From: Fodinibius roseus
Lineage (GTDB): Bacteria > Bacteroidota > Rhodothermia > Balneolales > Balneolaceae
Reading direction: 5' to 3'
Assembly: GCF_900129315.1 (NCBI RefSeq)
Contig: NZ_FQUS01000025.1
Location: 1-64,000, forward strand
Length of the DNA stretch: 64,000 nt
In this document: positions 42,944 through 51,897 of the stretch, one piece after another
How the letters are laid out: every line of letters begins with the position of its first letter
How positions within the stretch are numbered: position 1 is the stretch's first letter
Notes under the pieces: model-generated
What the model was told of the DNA's origin: nothing
What the model saw: the letters and a program-made list of their open reading frames with translations, nothing else
Database searches by the model: none
Program-made: the position numbers and the translations under genes

Positions 42944-44743
42944 ATGATAGAATCATTAAAAAAAATATACACCCTGTTCCCAAGCAGTGATCACTATAAG
43001 TTGCTTATATTATTTGGGATGATGCTGTTGGCTTCCTTGCTTGAGGTATTGGGCATAGGAATGATTCCTGTTTTTGTAAGTACGGTAGCTTCACCCGACA
43101 AGGTCCTAAATTATCCAGTATTAGGCGACCTGTTGCTAAGTTTAGGCGTATCGGACTCAGAGTCGTTGGTTATTTATGGAGCCTTGCTGCTTATTGGTGT
43201 ATATATTGTAAAAAATACATATTTGGGTTTTTTCCTCTATATAAAAAAGAGGTTTATAGAAAACAGGGGGGTTTATCTGCAGGATCGTATTTTTCGGGCC
43301 TATATGACAGCACCCTATAGCTTCTATATTAATCGAAATTCAGCTGAATTATTGCGTAATGTAACCTCAGAGGTTAATAAAATTATTTCAGGTACTTTAA
43401 TGCCTTTTATGGAGGTGACCCTAAACTTCACGATGTTTCTATTTATCATCGGAACCTTATTTCTCTTTGAGCCACTTATAACGGTTATTTCTATTGTAGT
43501 GTTAGGTGGCGGAGGTTACCTTTTTTTACATTATACCAAACAAAAAACAAAAGAATATGGTAAAGACAACCGGGAGGCACGGAAAGAAAAAAATAAGGCT
43601 GTCTTACAGGGATTGAACGGATTTAAAGATGCTCGAGTACTCAACCGGGAAGAAAGTTTTTTGGATCACTATAGGTTTAATGCTGAACGCAGCAAGCGGG
43701 CTAATACTTATGAGTATGTGGTGGGAAAAATGCCCAAACCTATTATTGAAACCATTGCTGTCGCTGGCATTTTGAGTATTGCCTTACTGATGGTGTGGCA
43801 GGGACGTGATGTAGCGTCTATTATACCGGTTTTATCACTGTTTGGAGCAGCAACTGTAAAATTGATGCCGGTATTAAATCAGGTTATTAATCAGTCGACA
43901 AAAATACGTTATAATGCTTATTCAGTCTATGCCATTTATGACGATTTAAAGATTCTGGAGAATGATTATCGCACCTTCCGGATGAAAGTGTTGGGTGACC
44001 AGGATAAGATAGCCTTTGACCATCAAATTGTATTAAATTCGGTCACCTATAGTTATCCCAATGCCGATGAAAAGGCGGTTCAGGAGGTATCTATAGATAT
44101 ACCGGAAGGCGGTGTGGTAGCATTTGTTGGCCCCTCGGGGGCGGGCAAGACTACGCTGGTGGATATCATTTTAGGTTTATTAGAACCTCAAAAAGGGACT
44201 ATTGAAGCCGACGGAGTGGATATATTTGAGCAGATACGGGGCTGGCAAAAAAATATAGGTTATATCCCGCAGTCGATCTATTTACTGGATGATACCATTA
44301 AGCGCAATATTGCTTTTGGTATACTTGACGATGAAATTGATGACCAAAAACTGTGGGACGCCATTGAAGCTGCTCAGTTGATCGAACTCGTTGAAAGGCT
44401 TGCAGAGGGAGTAGAAACCATTGTGGGAGAGCGGGGTGTTCGTCTTTCGGGGGGGCAACAGCAGCGTATTGGTATAGCCCGTGCCCTGTATGATAATCCA
44501 CAAGTATTGGTCATGGACGAGGCCACTTCTTCATTGGATAATCTTACTGAGAAATATGTGATTAAAGCTATTGAACGACTTCGCGGAGACCGTACTATTA
44601 TTATGATTGCTCACCGGTTGAGTACTGTTAAAAATTGTGATGTTATCTATATGATGAAGGAAGGCAAAGTAGTTGATGCAGGAACGTATGAGGAGCTATT
44701 AGAACAGAGCGCTGATTTTAGAAAAATGAGTCTGGCTGATTAA
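42944..44743 (+). CDS. ABC transporter, lipid-linked oligosaccharide flippase-like (PglK/MsbA type)
   Basis: The 599-residue half-transporter has about six transmembrane helices in the first 330 residues. The ATPase domain has Walker A GPSGAGKTT (about 396), the Q loop, signature LSGGQQQRIG (about 503), Walker B VLVMDEATSS (about 523) and switch His in MIAHRLS. The N-terminal half (LEVLGIGMIPVFVS) is typical of PglK-like flippases. It would flip an undecaprenyl-linked glycan carrying the nonulosonic acids made by the next genes. Confidence 0.87.
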   Translation: MIESLKKIYTLFPSSDHYKLLILFGMMLLASLLEVLGIGMIPVFVSTVASPDKVLNYPVLGDLLLSLGVSDSESLVIYGALLLIGVYIVKNTYLGFFLYIKKRFIENRGVYLQDRIFRAYMTAPYSFYINRNSAELLRNVTSEVNKIISGTLMPFMEVTLNFTMFLFIIGTLFLFEPLITVISIVVLGGGGYLFLHYTKQKTKEYGKDNREARKEKNKAVLQGLNGFKDARVLNREESFLDHYRFNAERSKRANTYEYVVGKMPKPIIETIAVAGILSIALLMVWQGRDVASIIPVLSLFGAATVKLMPVLNQVINQSTKIRYNAYSVYAIYDDLKILENDYRTFRMKVLGDQDKIAFDHQIVLNSVTYSYPNADEKAVQEVSIDIPEGGVVAFVGPSGAGKTTLVDIILGLLEPQKGTIEADGVDIFEQIRGWQKNIGYIPQSIYLLDDTIKRNIAFGILDDEIDDQKLWDAIEAAQLIELVERLAEGVETIVGERGVRLSGGQQQRIGIARALYDNPQVLVMDEATSSLDNLTEKYVIKAIERLRGDRTIIMIAHRLSTVKNCDVIYMMKEGKVVDAGTYEELLEQSADFRKMSLAD

Positions 44744-44793
44744 TCGATTTTAAGGAAAAATATTTACTTGTAATTATAAGAGTTAAAAATTAA

Positions 44794-45828
44794 ATGCTTA
44801 ATAATAAATCAATTTTGATAACCGGGGGGACTGGCTCCTTTGGAAATAAGTTTGTGGAGACGATTTTAAACAGGTATCCAGAAGTAAATCGTCTGGTAAT
44901 TTATTCAAGAGATGAAATGAAGCAGTTTCGGATGTCACAGATGTTTTCCAAAAAAGAGTATCCAAGTCTCCGGTATTTTATAGGGGATGTCCGTGATGGA
45001 GAGCGACTGAAAAGAGCTTGCGAGGGTATCGATACGATTATCCATGCGGCAGCTTTAAAGCAAGTACCGACGGCCGAGTATAACCCTATGGAGGCTATTA
45101 AGACGAATGTATTGGGCGCCCAAAATGTGATTGATGCCGCCATGGATTGTGGAATTAACAAAGTGGTTGCATTATCTACAGATAAAGCAGCTGCCCCTAT
45201 TAATCTCTATGGCGCTACAAAACTTTGTTCGGACAAACTGTTTATCGCCGCTAATAATATGAAAGGTAAGCGGGATTTAACATTTAATGTAGTTCGCTAT
45301 GGGAATGTTATGGGATCGCGGGGATCAGTAATGCCGTTCTTTATAAATAAAAGAGAAGATGGTGTATTACCCATTACTGATAAACGAATGACCCGCTTTA
45401 ACATTTCTTTGCAGGATGGAGTGGACTTGGTCATGTATGCCCTTGAACATGCTTGGGGCGGAGAGCTGTTTGTGCCGAAAATTCCCTCTTATAAAATCAC
45501 CGATTTGGCTGAAGCTATTGGTCCTGACTGCGAACACCCAGAAGTAGGTATCCGCCCCGGTGAGAAAATTCACGAAGAAATGATTACAGCATCCGACTCT
45601 TTTAATACAATTGATTTAGGGAAATATTATGCCATCCTCCCACAACAGCCTAATTGGGATAAACAGGAGTATATAGAATATTTTGATGCAAACTATGTGG
45701 AGCCAGGTTTCACCTATAATTCTGGACAAAACGATGAATGGGAAACCGTTGAATCGCTTCGTAAAAAAATTAAAAAATACGTCGATCCATCCTTCTCAGT
45801 GAATGAAATGAGATCTGATAGACTATAA
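44794..45828 (+). CDS. pseB: UDP-GlcNAc 4,6-dehydratase (inverting)
   Basis: The 344-residue SDR enzyme has the NAD motif TGGTGSFG (10-17), HAAALKQVPTAEYNP, and the catalytic STDKA together with NLYGATK. It closely follows PseB/FlaA1. It converts UDP-GlcNAc to the 4-keto-6-deoxy-L-arabino sugar, the first step of pseudaminic acid synthesis. The next gene is the matching aminotransferase after a 7-bp gap. Confidence 0.93.
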   Translation: MLNNKSILITGGTGSFGNKFVETILNRYPEVNRLVIYSRDEMKQFRMSQMFSKKEYPSLRYFIGDVRDGERLKRACEGIDTIIHAAALKQVPTAEYNPMEAIKTNVLGAQNVIDAAMDCGINKVVALSTDKAAAPINLYGATKLCSDKLFIAANNMKGKRDLTFNVVRYGNVMGSRGSVMPFFINKREDGVLPITDKRMTRFNISLQDGVDLVMYALEHAWGGELFVPKIPSYKITDLAEAIGPDCEHPEVGIRPGEKIHEEMITASDSFNTIDLGKYYAILPQQPNWDKQEYIEYFDANYVEPGFTYNSGQNDEWETVESLRKKIKKYVDPSFSVNEMRSDRL

Positions 45829-45835
45829 ATAAATT

Positions 45836-47101
45836 ATGAGTAAGAATACAATGGGTCCCATCCCATATGGCACGCAGCATATTACAGATAAGGATATTGA
45901 GGCGGTAACAGAAGTATTGCGGGCTGACTATCTGACTCAGGGACCGCAAATACCACAATTTGAAGAAGCCTTTGCCGACTATATAGGAAGTGATTACGCT
46001 GTAGCTGTTTCTAATGGTACGGCGGCTTTACATCTTAGTGTGTTGGCATTAGGAGTAGAACCGGGACAAAAAGTAATTACTACACCCATTACATTCGCTG
46101 CCTCGGCCAACTGCGTGAAATATGCAGGGGGAGAAGTTGATTTTGTCGATATTGATCTTGATACATTTTTGATAGATCTGGATTTAGTTGAAGAAAAACT
46201 GGTAAATGCTAAGCCAGACGATTATGCCGGAATTATTCCGGTAGATTTTACCGGATTAGCGGTAGATACAGAACGTTTACAGGCTATTGCTGATAAGTAC
46301 GATTTGTGGATTCTAGAAGATGCCTGTCATGCGCCCGGCGGAAGTTTTGAAGATAGTCAGAGAGAGAATGTATATTGCGGAGATTGCCAGTATGCTGATG
46401 CCTCTATTTTTTCCTTTCACCCGGTTAAGCATATTGCCGCTGGAGAAGGAGGGATGATCACCACAAACGATAAAGATTTTAAAAAAAAGTTAGAAGTTTT
46501 ACGAACCCACGGAATTACCAAAGAAACAAATATATTTAAAAATTCTGTAGCGGTAGCATTAGGGGGAAATAATACTATTGATGGCGCGGAAGGGAAGCAG
46601 AAGAAAACTACTCAGCGTTCACCGTCCACTGAATATCCAGGGTGGTATTACGAGATGCAGGAACTGGGATATAACTACAGGCTGACTGATATCCAATGTA
46701 CCCTGGGGTTATCCCAGCTGCAACGTGCTGACCAAGGGCTCCAAAAACGCAGGGGAATTGCCCGAAGGTATGACGAGGCTTTTAAAAATATTGGTGAAAT
46801 TATTACTCAGAATGTGAGTCCAGAGGATCAGGAAAATCACCATGCCTATCACTTATACGTTATTCAGGTAGAAAACCGAAAAGAGCTCTATAATTACCTG
46901 CGGGAGCAAGAAATATACAGCCAGATCCATTATATACCCGTGCATTTATTACCATATTACCAGCAGTTTGGGTGGGAAAAGGGTAACTTTCCCAAGGCCG
47001 AAGAATATTATGAACGTTGCATTAGCCTACCAATGTATCCGACCCTTTCCGACGATCAGCAGGAGTTTGTCATCGAGAAGGTTCTGGAAATAGTAACATG
47101 A
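45836..47101 (+). CDS. pseC: UDP-4-amino-4,6-dideoxy-AltNAc transaminase
   Basis: The 421-residue DegT-family enzyme has the substrate loop SNGTAALHLSVLALGV and the PLP Lys in FHPVKHIAAGEGG (about 199). Its N terminus IPYGTQHITDKDI is typical of PseC. It transfers an amino group to C4 of the PseB product. An insertion (GAEGKQKKTTQRSPSTEYPG, about 247-266) lengthens it slightly over usual PseC. The stop overlaps the pseF start (ATGA). Confidence 0.93.
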   Translation: MSKNTMGPIPYGTQHITDKDIEAVTEVLRADYLTQGPQIPQFEEAFADYIGSDYAVAVSNGTAALHLSVLALGVEPGQKVITTPITFAASANCVKYAGGEVDFVDIDLDTFLIDLDLVEEKLVNAKPDDYAGIIPVDFTGLAVDTERLQAIADKYDLWILEDACHAPGGSFEDSQRENVYCGDCQYADASIFSFHPVKHIAAGEGGMITTNDKDFKKKLEVLRTHGITKETNIFKNSVAVALGGNNTIDGAEGKQKKTTQRSPSTEYPGWYYEMQELGYNYRLTDIQCTLGLSQLQRADQGLQKRRGIARRYDEAFKNIGEIITQNVSPEDQENHHAYHLYVIQVENRKELYNYLREQEIYSQIHYIPVHLLPYYQQFGWEKGNFPKAEEYYERCISLPMYPTLSDDQQEFVIEKVLEIVT

Positions 47102-47781
47102 AAAATTTAGCTATTATACCGGCACGAGGAGGGAGTAAGCGAATTCCGCGAAAGAATATTAAAGATTTTTTAGGAAAACCGATCATAGCCTATTCTATTG
47201 AAACGACTTTGGAGAGTGGGCTCTTTGATGAAGTTATGGTATCAACGGATGATGAAGAGATCTCGACCGTGGCAAAGAAGTATGGAGCAAATATTCCGTT
47301 TATGCGTTCGGATGAAAATGCTGATGATTATGCCACGACGGTAGATGTATTATTAGAAGTCATTGAGGAGTATAGGAACCGGAAAGTGAATTTTGAAAAT
47401 ATTTGTTGTATTTATCCTACAGCTCCATTTACAACTCCACAGGATTTAAAACGGGGATTAGACTTATTAGAAAATTCGACTTCGGTATTACCCGTAGTCG
47501 AATTTGAATTTCCGGTACAGCGTGCGTTAAAAAAAGAAAAGAACCGTATTCATTACGTGTGGCCAGAGCATGAAACAAGCCGCTCGCAAGATCTTGAATC
47601 TTATTATCATGATGCAGGGCAATGGTATTGGATAGAGAACAAATCATTGCTAAGAGAGCAAACTCTTATTACTTCTAATTGTAAAGCCATTGAAAAGAAT
47701 AAGATGGCAGTGCAGGATATTGATATACTTCAGGATTGGGAATTAGCAAAAATGAAGTATTCATACTTAAATAATAAATAA
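47098..47781 (+). CDS. pseF: Pseudaminic acid cytidylyltransferase
   Basis: The 227-residue protein has the CMP-sugar synthetase signature IIPARGGSKRIPRKNIK (5-21) and the YPTAPFTTPQDL segment. It activates pseudaminic acid with CTP. It is placed inside the pse set, before pseG, as in several other bacteria. Unlike the SpsF-like protein at 60527 it has the full GGSKR motif. Confidence 0.93.
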   Translation: MKNLAIIPARGGSKRIPRKNIKDFLGKPIIAYSIETTLESGLFDEVMVSTDDEEISTVAKKYGANIPFMRSDENADDYATTVDVLLEVIEEYRNRKVNFENICCIYPTAPFTTPQDLKRGLDLLENSTSVLPVVEFEFPVQRALKKEKNRIHYVWPEHETSRSQDLESYYHDAGQWYWIENKSLLREQTLITSNCKAIEKNKMAVQDIDILQDWELAKMKYSYLNNK

Positions 47782-47782
47782 C

Positions 47783-48793
47783 GTGCAACGAGTTGTATTT
47801 CGGGCAGATGGGAATTCAGAAATTGGGCTTGGACATGTATATCGTTCGCTGGCTTTTGCTGAAATGTTAAAAGAGGATTTTAAAACGGTATTTCTTATTA
47901 AAAATTCCATTCCAGAGCTTAAAGACACTATACTCGGTACATGTAGCGAGTGTAGTATCTTATCTGACGAAAAGCAAGACCAAGAATTAATTTCAGTTAT
48001 AGATTATATTAATGAAGGAGATATTGTTGTGCTGGATGGCTACCATTTTGATGGAGAATATCAGAAGACTGTACGCAAGCATTGTGGGAATGTTATTTCT
48101 ATTGATGATATGCATCAGGGACATTTTTATAGTGATTATATTTTAAATCACTGTGGGAAGTTAGATCCAGAGATATACGATACAGAATCTTACACGAACT
48201 TACTACTTGGAGAACAATATGCATTGCTACGTCCTGAGTTTTTACAAGCTGCACGAGAGAATAATCGGAAGATTGATACGTCAGATACCTTGTTTTTAAG
48301 TATGGGGGGCAGTGATTTTCATAATTTAACCCATAAAGTCTTAAGATCAGTAATTGATATAGACAGAATCATGAATGTGAATGTAGTTATTGGTGCTGCT
48401 AATAAATATTATGATGAATTAAGAAAAATGGCAGAAGAGAACCCAAAAATAAACATGTTCCGTAATTTATCAGCCGCAGAAATGTGTTTTCTTATGAAGA
48501 AGTCAGACATAGCTATTACTCCTGGAAGTGGAATTTCTTTTGAAGTTTGTGCAGTAGGTATGGGATTTATCAGTGGATATTATACAGAAAATCAGCAGGA
48601 TATTGTCAATTGGTTAGATGAAACTGGATGCGCTTCTATAATAGGAAATTTTTGTAGTTTAGAGGTGAACGATATCCGCAATTATATAAAATCATTTTTG
48701 GATAACGTAGATGTGTCGAAGATGGTTACCAATCAACAAATAGTAGATGGATATTCTGATAAACGTCTACGAAATTTTTTCCAGCGGTTATGA
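47783..48793 (+). CDS. pseG: UDP-2,4-diacetamido-trideoxyaltrose hydrolase
   Basis: The 336-residue protein starts with GTG 47783. FRADGNSEIGLGHVYRSLAFA (5-25) is the PseG signature with the catalytic His in GLGH. It releases UDP from the altrose intermediate, giving the free sugar for PseI. The family also accepts differently N-acylated intermediates, which matters here because the acyl transferases following it are formyltransferase-like. Stop and next start overlap. Confidence 0.92.
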   Translation: MQRVVFRADGNSEIGLGHVYRSLAFAEMLKEDFKTVFLIKNSIPELKDTILGTCSECSILSDEKQDQELISVIDYINEGDIVVLDGYHFDGEYQKTVRKHCGNVISIDDMHQGHFYSDYILNHCGKLDPEIYDTESYTNLLLGEQYALLRPEFLQAARENNRKIDTSDTLFLSMGGSDFHNLTHKVLRSVIDIDRIMNVNVVIGAANKYYDELRKMAEENPKINMFRNLSAAEMCFLMKKSDIAITPGSGISFEVCAVGMGFISGYYTENQQDIVNWLDETGCASIIGNFCSLEVNDIRNYIKSFLDNVDVSKMVTNQQIVDGYSDKRLRNFFQRL

Positions 48794-49416
48794 AGATTCA
48801 GATTTTGATAGATAACCCCAATTCTTGGATAATACCTTATGCTCAACAGTTGGTAGATGAATTATCCTCTGAACATGAAAGTAAATTGGTTCATGAATCA
48901 TCTGGTGTGAGTGAGGGTGATATCTTAGTATTATTGGGATGTGGCGAAATTTTTAAGGACTTGGAACTTAATGAGCACAATCTGGTAGTTCATGAAAGCG
49001 ACCTCCCGAGAGGCCGGGGATGGTCACCGCTAACTTGGCAGATTCTTGAAGGAAAGGATGAAATCCCAGTTACGCTTTTTGAAGCCGTTGACGAGGTCGA
49101 TGCGGGCCCAATCTATTTTCAGAAAACTATTACGTTTGAGGGTCATGAATTAGTGGATGAACTTCGTGAAAAACAAGCTAGAGCGACTATCAAACTTATT
49201 AAAAAATTTATAAATCAATATCCAAATATAGAAGGAAAACCTCAGAAAGGTGAAGCAACTTATTATTCCAGACGAACTCCCAAAAATAGTGAATTAGATA
49301 TTAATAAAACGATTGAAGAACAATTTAATCTCTTACGTGTTTGTGATAATGAACGATATCCGGCTTTTTTTTATAGAAATGGGAGGAAATATAAAATTAA
49401 AATAGCTAAAGATTAG
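48790..49416 (+). CDS. Formyltransferase-like protein in the PseH position
   Basis: The 208-residue protein belongs to the methionyl-tRNA formyltransferase fold: VVHESDLPRGRGWSPLTWQI (about 63-82) and DEVDAGPIYFQK (about 100). The catalytic His and Asp are present, but the Asn two residues before His in the classical N-x-H motif is Val. No GNAT-type PseH exists in the cluster, so this enzyme is the best candidate for acylating the C4 amine of the PseC product, giving an N-formyl pseudaminic acid. The donor would be N10-formyl-tetrahydrofolate. The subfamily is known near pse genes; the reaction in this organism is inferred. Confidence 0.8.
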   Translation: MKIQILIDNPNSWIIPYAQQLVDELSSEHESKLVHESSGVSEGDILVLLGCGEIFKDLELNEHNLVVHESDLPRGRGWSPLTWQILEGKDEIPVTLFEAVDEVDAGPIYFQKTITFEGHELVDELREKQARATIKLIKKFINQYPNIEGKPQKGEATYYSRRTPKNSELDINKTIEEQFNLLRVCDNERYPAFFYRNGRKYKIKIAKD

Positions 49417-49421
49417 GTTTT

Positions 49422-50468
49422 ATGAAGTTAGAGATAGATGAAGTTTTCAATATTGATAATAAAAAGCCGTTTATCATTGCGGAAATGTCCGGCAATCACA
49501 ATCAATCACTTGATCGGGCAAAAAAAATAATAGATGCTGCTGCTGAAGCAAGTGCTGATGCTATAAAGTTTCAGACATATACTGCAGACACGATGACTAT
49601 TCAGGCATCACATGGTCTTTTCCAAATTGATGATGAATCTTCATTATGGGAAGGTTATACGCTATATGAATTATATGAGCAGGCACACACGCCTTGGGAG
49701 TGGCATAAAGAGCTCTTTGCATATGCTAATGAAAGGGATATTATTCCATTCAGTACTCCATTTGATAATACTGCTGTAGATTTCCTTGAAGATTTAGAGG
49801 TTCCTTTTTATAAAATTGGGTCTTTTGAAAACACCCATCATCCCTTGTTGAAAAAAGTGGCTTCAACCGGCAAACCTGTAATTATGTCTACGGGATTGGC
49901 AACGGTAGCTGATCTGGACGAATCAGTTCGTGTGTTACGTGATCATGGTTGTGAAAAGTTGGTGTTGTTGAAATGTACGAGTTCGTATCCGGCAGATGCT
50001 AGTAGTTCAAATTTAAATACTATCCCGCATCTGGCAGACCTTTTTGAGTGTAAAGTTGGGCTTTCTGATCATACATTGGGTATCGGTGCCCCTATTGCAG
50101 CCGTAGCTTTGGGAGCAACTGTATTTGAAAAGCATTTTACACTGAATCGATCTGAGGGAGGAGTAGATGCCGATTTTTCTTTAGAGCCTCAGGAATTAAA
50201 AAAACTGGTAGAAGAGACGAATCGAGCTTGTCAAGCATTAGGAAATATTTCATATGGTATTCAGGAGAGTGAAAAAGCAAGTCTTCGGTTTAAACAATCG
50301 GTGTATGTGGTCAAGGATGTTGAGAAGGGGCAACACTTTACATCTGAGAACACGCGTGTTATACGTCCGGGTGATGGATTGCCTCCCAAATACTATGAAC
50401 GAATACTGGGTAAAAAGGCCAAAGAAAATATTGAAACAGGAACACCATTAAGTTGGGATCTTCTGTAA
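49422..50468 (+). CDS. pseI: Pseudaminic acid synthase
   Basis: The 348-residue NeuB-family enzyme has AEMSGNHNQSLDRAKKI (20-36), IKFQTYTADT, LLKCTSSYPA, GLSDHTLG and FEKHFTLNRSEGGVDADFS, followed by a C-terminal SAF/antifreeze-like domain (about 285-348). The Met-Ser-Gly-Asn-His and GGVDADFS pattern separates PseI from NeuB/LegI. It condenses the altrose sugar with phosphoenolpyruvate. Confidence 0.93.
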   Translation: MKLEIDEVFNIDNKKPFIIAEMSGNHNQSLDRAKKIIDAAAEASADAIKFQTYTADTMTIQASHGLFQIDDESSLWEGYTLYELYEQAHTPWEWHKELFAYANERDIIPFSTPFDNTAVDFLEDLEVPFYKIGSFENTHHPLLKKVASTGKPVIMSTGLATVADLDESVRVLRDHGCEKLVLLKCTSSYPADASSSNLNTIPHLADLFECKVGLSDHTLGIGAPIAAVALGATVFEKHFTLNRSEGGVDADFSLEPQELKKLVEETNRACQALGNISYGIQESEKASLRFKQSVYVVKDVEKGQHFTSENTRVIRPGDGLPPKYYERILGKKAKENIETGTPLSWDLL

Positions 50469-51142
50469 TGAATACATATATAGTTGTTTCCTCAAAACCC
50501 TGGAATAGACACCTATCCAGCCGCCTACAACAAAGAGTAGGGGGTAAATGGCTGCAAATAAAGCGAAAAGAAGAGTTCGTATATAAGCAGCTAAAAAAAA
50601 TAGAACCTAAGTATATTTTGATACCACATTGGTCTTATATAATACCAGAAAAGATTTTTGAAAATTTCGAATGTATCGTCTTTCATATGACAGATTTGCC
50701 CTATGGCAGGGGTGGGAGCCCATTGCAGAATTTAATTAAAGAAGGTCATGAGCAAACACAGATTTCTGCGATACAAGTGGAAAAAGATTTAGATGCCGGC
50801 GATATATATTTAAAACGTCCATTATCCCTATTGGGCACGGCTGAAGAAATTTTTATCCGGGCTGATAAAGTCATTGAAGAGATGATCGTAAATATTATAG
50901 AAGAAGATCCGGAACCCAAAAGACAGCAAGGACAAGTAGTTACTTTCAGTCGGCGTAAACCTGAAGATAGCAGGATTAAAGGTATTACAGGATTGGAGGA
51001 ACTGTTTGATCATATTCGAATGCTGGACGCAGAGGGGTATCCCAATGCATTTTTAGAAACAGAAAGTTTCCGATTGGAATTTAAGCGAGCTTCATTGAAA
51101 ACTGATAAGTTATTAGCTGATGTTAGAATATTTCAAAAATAA
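50468..51142 (+). CDS. Second formyltransferase-like protein
   Basis: The protein has 224 residues from ATG 50468, which overlaps the pseI stop as TAATG; a start at 50453 would lie inside pseI. It has VFHMTDLPYGRGGSPLQNLI (about 72-91) and EKDLDAGDIYLKRPL (about 107), so it keeps the His and Asp of the formyltransferase site but again has Val-Phe where Asn-x is classical. It is distinct from the first copy, and presumably modifies another amine of the same sugar or a different nonulosonic acid. Its last 23 bases overlap the deacetylase gene. Confidence 0.77.
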   Translation: MNTYIVVSSKPWNRHLSSRLQQRVGGKWLQIKRKEEFVYKQLKKIEPKYILIPHWSYIIPEKIFENFECIVFHMTDLPYGRGGSPLQNLIKEGHEQTQISAIQVEKDLDAGDIYLKRPLSLLGTAEEIFIRADKVIEEMIVNIIEEDPEPKRQQGQVVTFSRRKPEDSRIKGITGLEELFDHIRMLDAEGYPNAFLETESFRLEFKRASLKTDKLLADVRIFQK

Positions 51143-51830
51143 ACGTATTTTAGTAGTGGTAGCTCATCCTGATGATGAGCTTCTAGGTCAGGGAGCAACC
51201 ATTCATAAATTATCAAATGAATATGGTTGTACTTGTCGGGCTGTTATTTTGGGAGAAGGGCTTACTTCAAGGTCCGACGAACGAGATCCTCAAAAATGGA
51301 AGCAAGAGCTTGAAGAACACCGGGCCTGTATTCATAAAGCTGTTGATATTATTGGCTATGACTCAGTAGGGATATATGACTTTCCGGACAATCGATTTGA
51401 CAGTTTCGATTTACTGGATATTATAAAGGTAGTTGAAAAAGAGAAGGAAGAGTTTCAACCGGAAATAATATTTACTCACCATGGCGGAGATTTAAATATT
51501 GACCATCAGCGAACCTTTGAATCTGTGATGACAGCAACCCGACCATTGAAAGATGAAAGTGTGAAGACGATTGTTACTTTTGAAACTCCATCAAGTACAG
51601 AGTGGCAGGCGTCAACAGATCCACGACAGTTTAAACCGAATTTATTCATTGGGGTTACAGAACAAAATATGCTTGCAAAATGTAATGGGATGGAGGCCTA
51701 TAAGTTTGAGAAAAGACCTTGGCCTCATCCACGTTCTACTCATGCTTTGAAAATATTGGCTCAAAATTATGGTGTTTCTGTTGGGAAGAAATATAGTGAG
51801 GCGTTTAGGCTAATCCGACAGGTAGAATAA
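51120..51830 (+). CDS. Cytoplasmic PIG-L/LmbE deacetylase of the nonulosonate cluster
   Basis: The 236-residue protein has no signal peptide, in contrast to the exported PIG-L protein at 12957. Zinc-site motifs are VVAHPDDELLGQG (about 13) and THHGGDLNIDHQRTF (about 119). It would remove an N-acetyl group from a sugar nucleotide or nonulosonic acid. The 23-nt overlap with the second formyltransferase suggests that the two act together, deacetylation then formylation of the same nitrogen. Substrate is inferred. Confidence 0.83.
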   Translation: MLEYFKNKRILVVVAHPDDELLGQGATIHKLSNEYGCTCRAVILGEGLTSRSDERDPQKWKQELEEHRACIHKAVDIIGYDSVGIYDFPDNRFDSFDLLDIIKVVEKEKEEFQPEIIFTHHGGDLNIDHQRTFESVMTATRPLKDESVKTIVTFETPSSTEWQASTDPRQFKPNLFIGVTEQNMLAKCNGMEAYKFEKRPWPHPRSTHALKILAQNYGVSVGKKYSEAFRLIRQVE

Positions 51831-51897
51831 TTGGTAGAAACAATTAAATATTAAGATATCAAAAAGATAAATCACACGTATTTTAATAGTATAGAAT

